A stretch of DNA of 39,129 nt from JAAZMX01 sp035388025 (GTDB lineage Bacteria > Patescibacteriota > Patescibacteriia > UBA2196 > GWA2-42-15). The notes under the pieces were generated by a model. The model was not told the DNA's origin and ran no database searches. It was given only the letters and a program-made list of their open reading frames with translations. The stretch spans positions 1-39,129 of the forward strand of contig DAOOPA010000004.1 in assembly GCA_035388025.1 (NCBI GenBank). The letters are read 5' to 3'. The translations under genes and the position numbers were made by a program. Positions 39,054 to 39,129 of the stretch are shown piece after piece. Position 1 is the first letter of the stretch. Each line of letters starts with the position of its first letter.

Positions 39054-39129
39054 AGTGAGATATTAGATATTATTTTTGGAGCTTGCATAGAACAGCATAA
39101 ACATTTATGCTGAAAATATGGCAGGCAAA

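Overview
The window reads as part of a genome from the Candidate Phyla Radiation (Patescibacteria, Parcubacteria-like). The basis is the gene content and style: short genes, mostly without Shine-Dalgarno sequences; CPR-style secreted proteins (CARDB, thrombospondin-type and DUF3048 modules); a compact prolyl-tRNA synthetase without the large editing insertion; and gaps filled with AT-rich, word-like palindromic repeats. Code 11 fits, with TAA, TAG and TGA all used as stops. The exact lineage cannot be fixed from sequence alone.

Layout. 0-2.4 kb: a secreted CARDB/TSP1 surface protein running off the left edge, whose last ~30 codons look like a piece of a Bacteroidetes SusD gene (probable assembly chimera). 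2.6-9.3 kb: clpC, an EamA half-transporter, comF, tsaE, a small site-2 protease, rpmB (L28) and an orphan AmmeMemoRadiSam radical SAM enzyme. 9.4-13.2 kb: a leftward block with consensus promoters, strong intrinsic terminators and canonical AGGAGG sites. It holds three STAS-fold proteins, a small Cys protein, and two previously unlisted membrane micropeptides; a secreted lyase-like protein with Ca-binding repeats lies inside it but lacks an SD. 13.2-16.3 kb: trxB, a zinc-ribbon gene, a queuosine-salvage gene that appears to have been inserted by duplicating the 5' end of the zinc-ribbon gene, tRNA-Pro, a rod-like structured RNA with its own promoter, and smpB.

16.3-28.3 kb: argS, a membrane-anchored protein, rodA, a small Cys protein, rplY, a DUF3048 protein, tRNA-Lys, topA, folC and dprA. 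28.4-39.1 kb: a DUF2090 aldolase-like protein, mreB, a GxxExxY protein inside a 14-bp inverted repeat, two GT4 glycosyltransferases around a CmpB-like membrane protein, holB, a BNR-type lipoprotein, frr, rseP and proS.

Most genes are housekeeping (translation, replication, envelope growth by MreB/RodA, proteolysis). The accessory interest lies in: (i) intergenic repeat words that also occur in frame inside a glycosyltransferase; (ii) the qng1 insertion with duplicated zinc-ribbon 5' end; (iii) the STAS/micropeptide block; (iv) the 15.6-15.8 kb RNA; and (v) the GxxExxY inverted-repeat cassette. No CRISPR array, rRNA, recognisable transposase or origin was seen.
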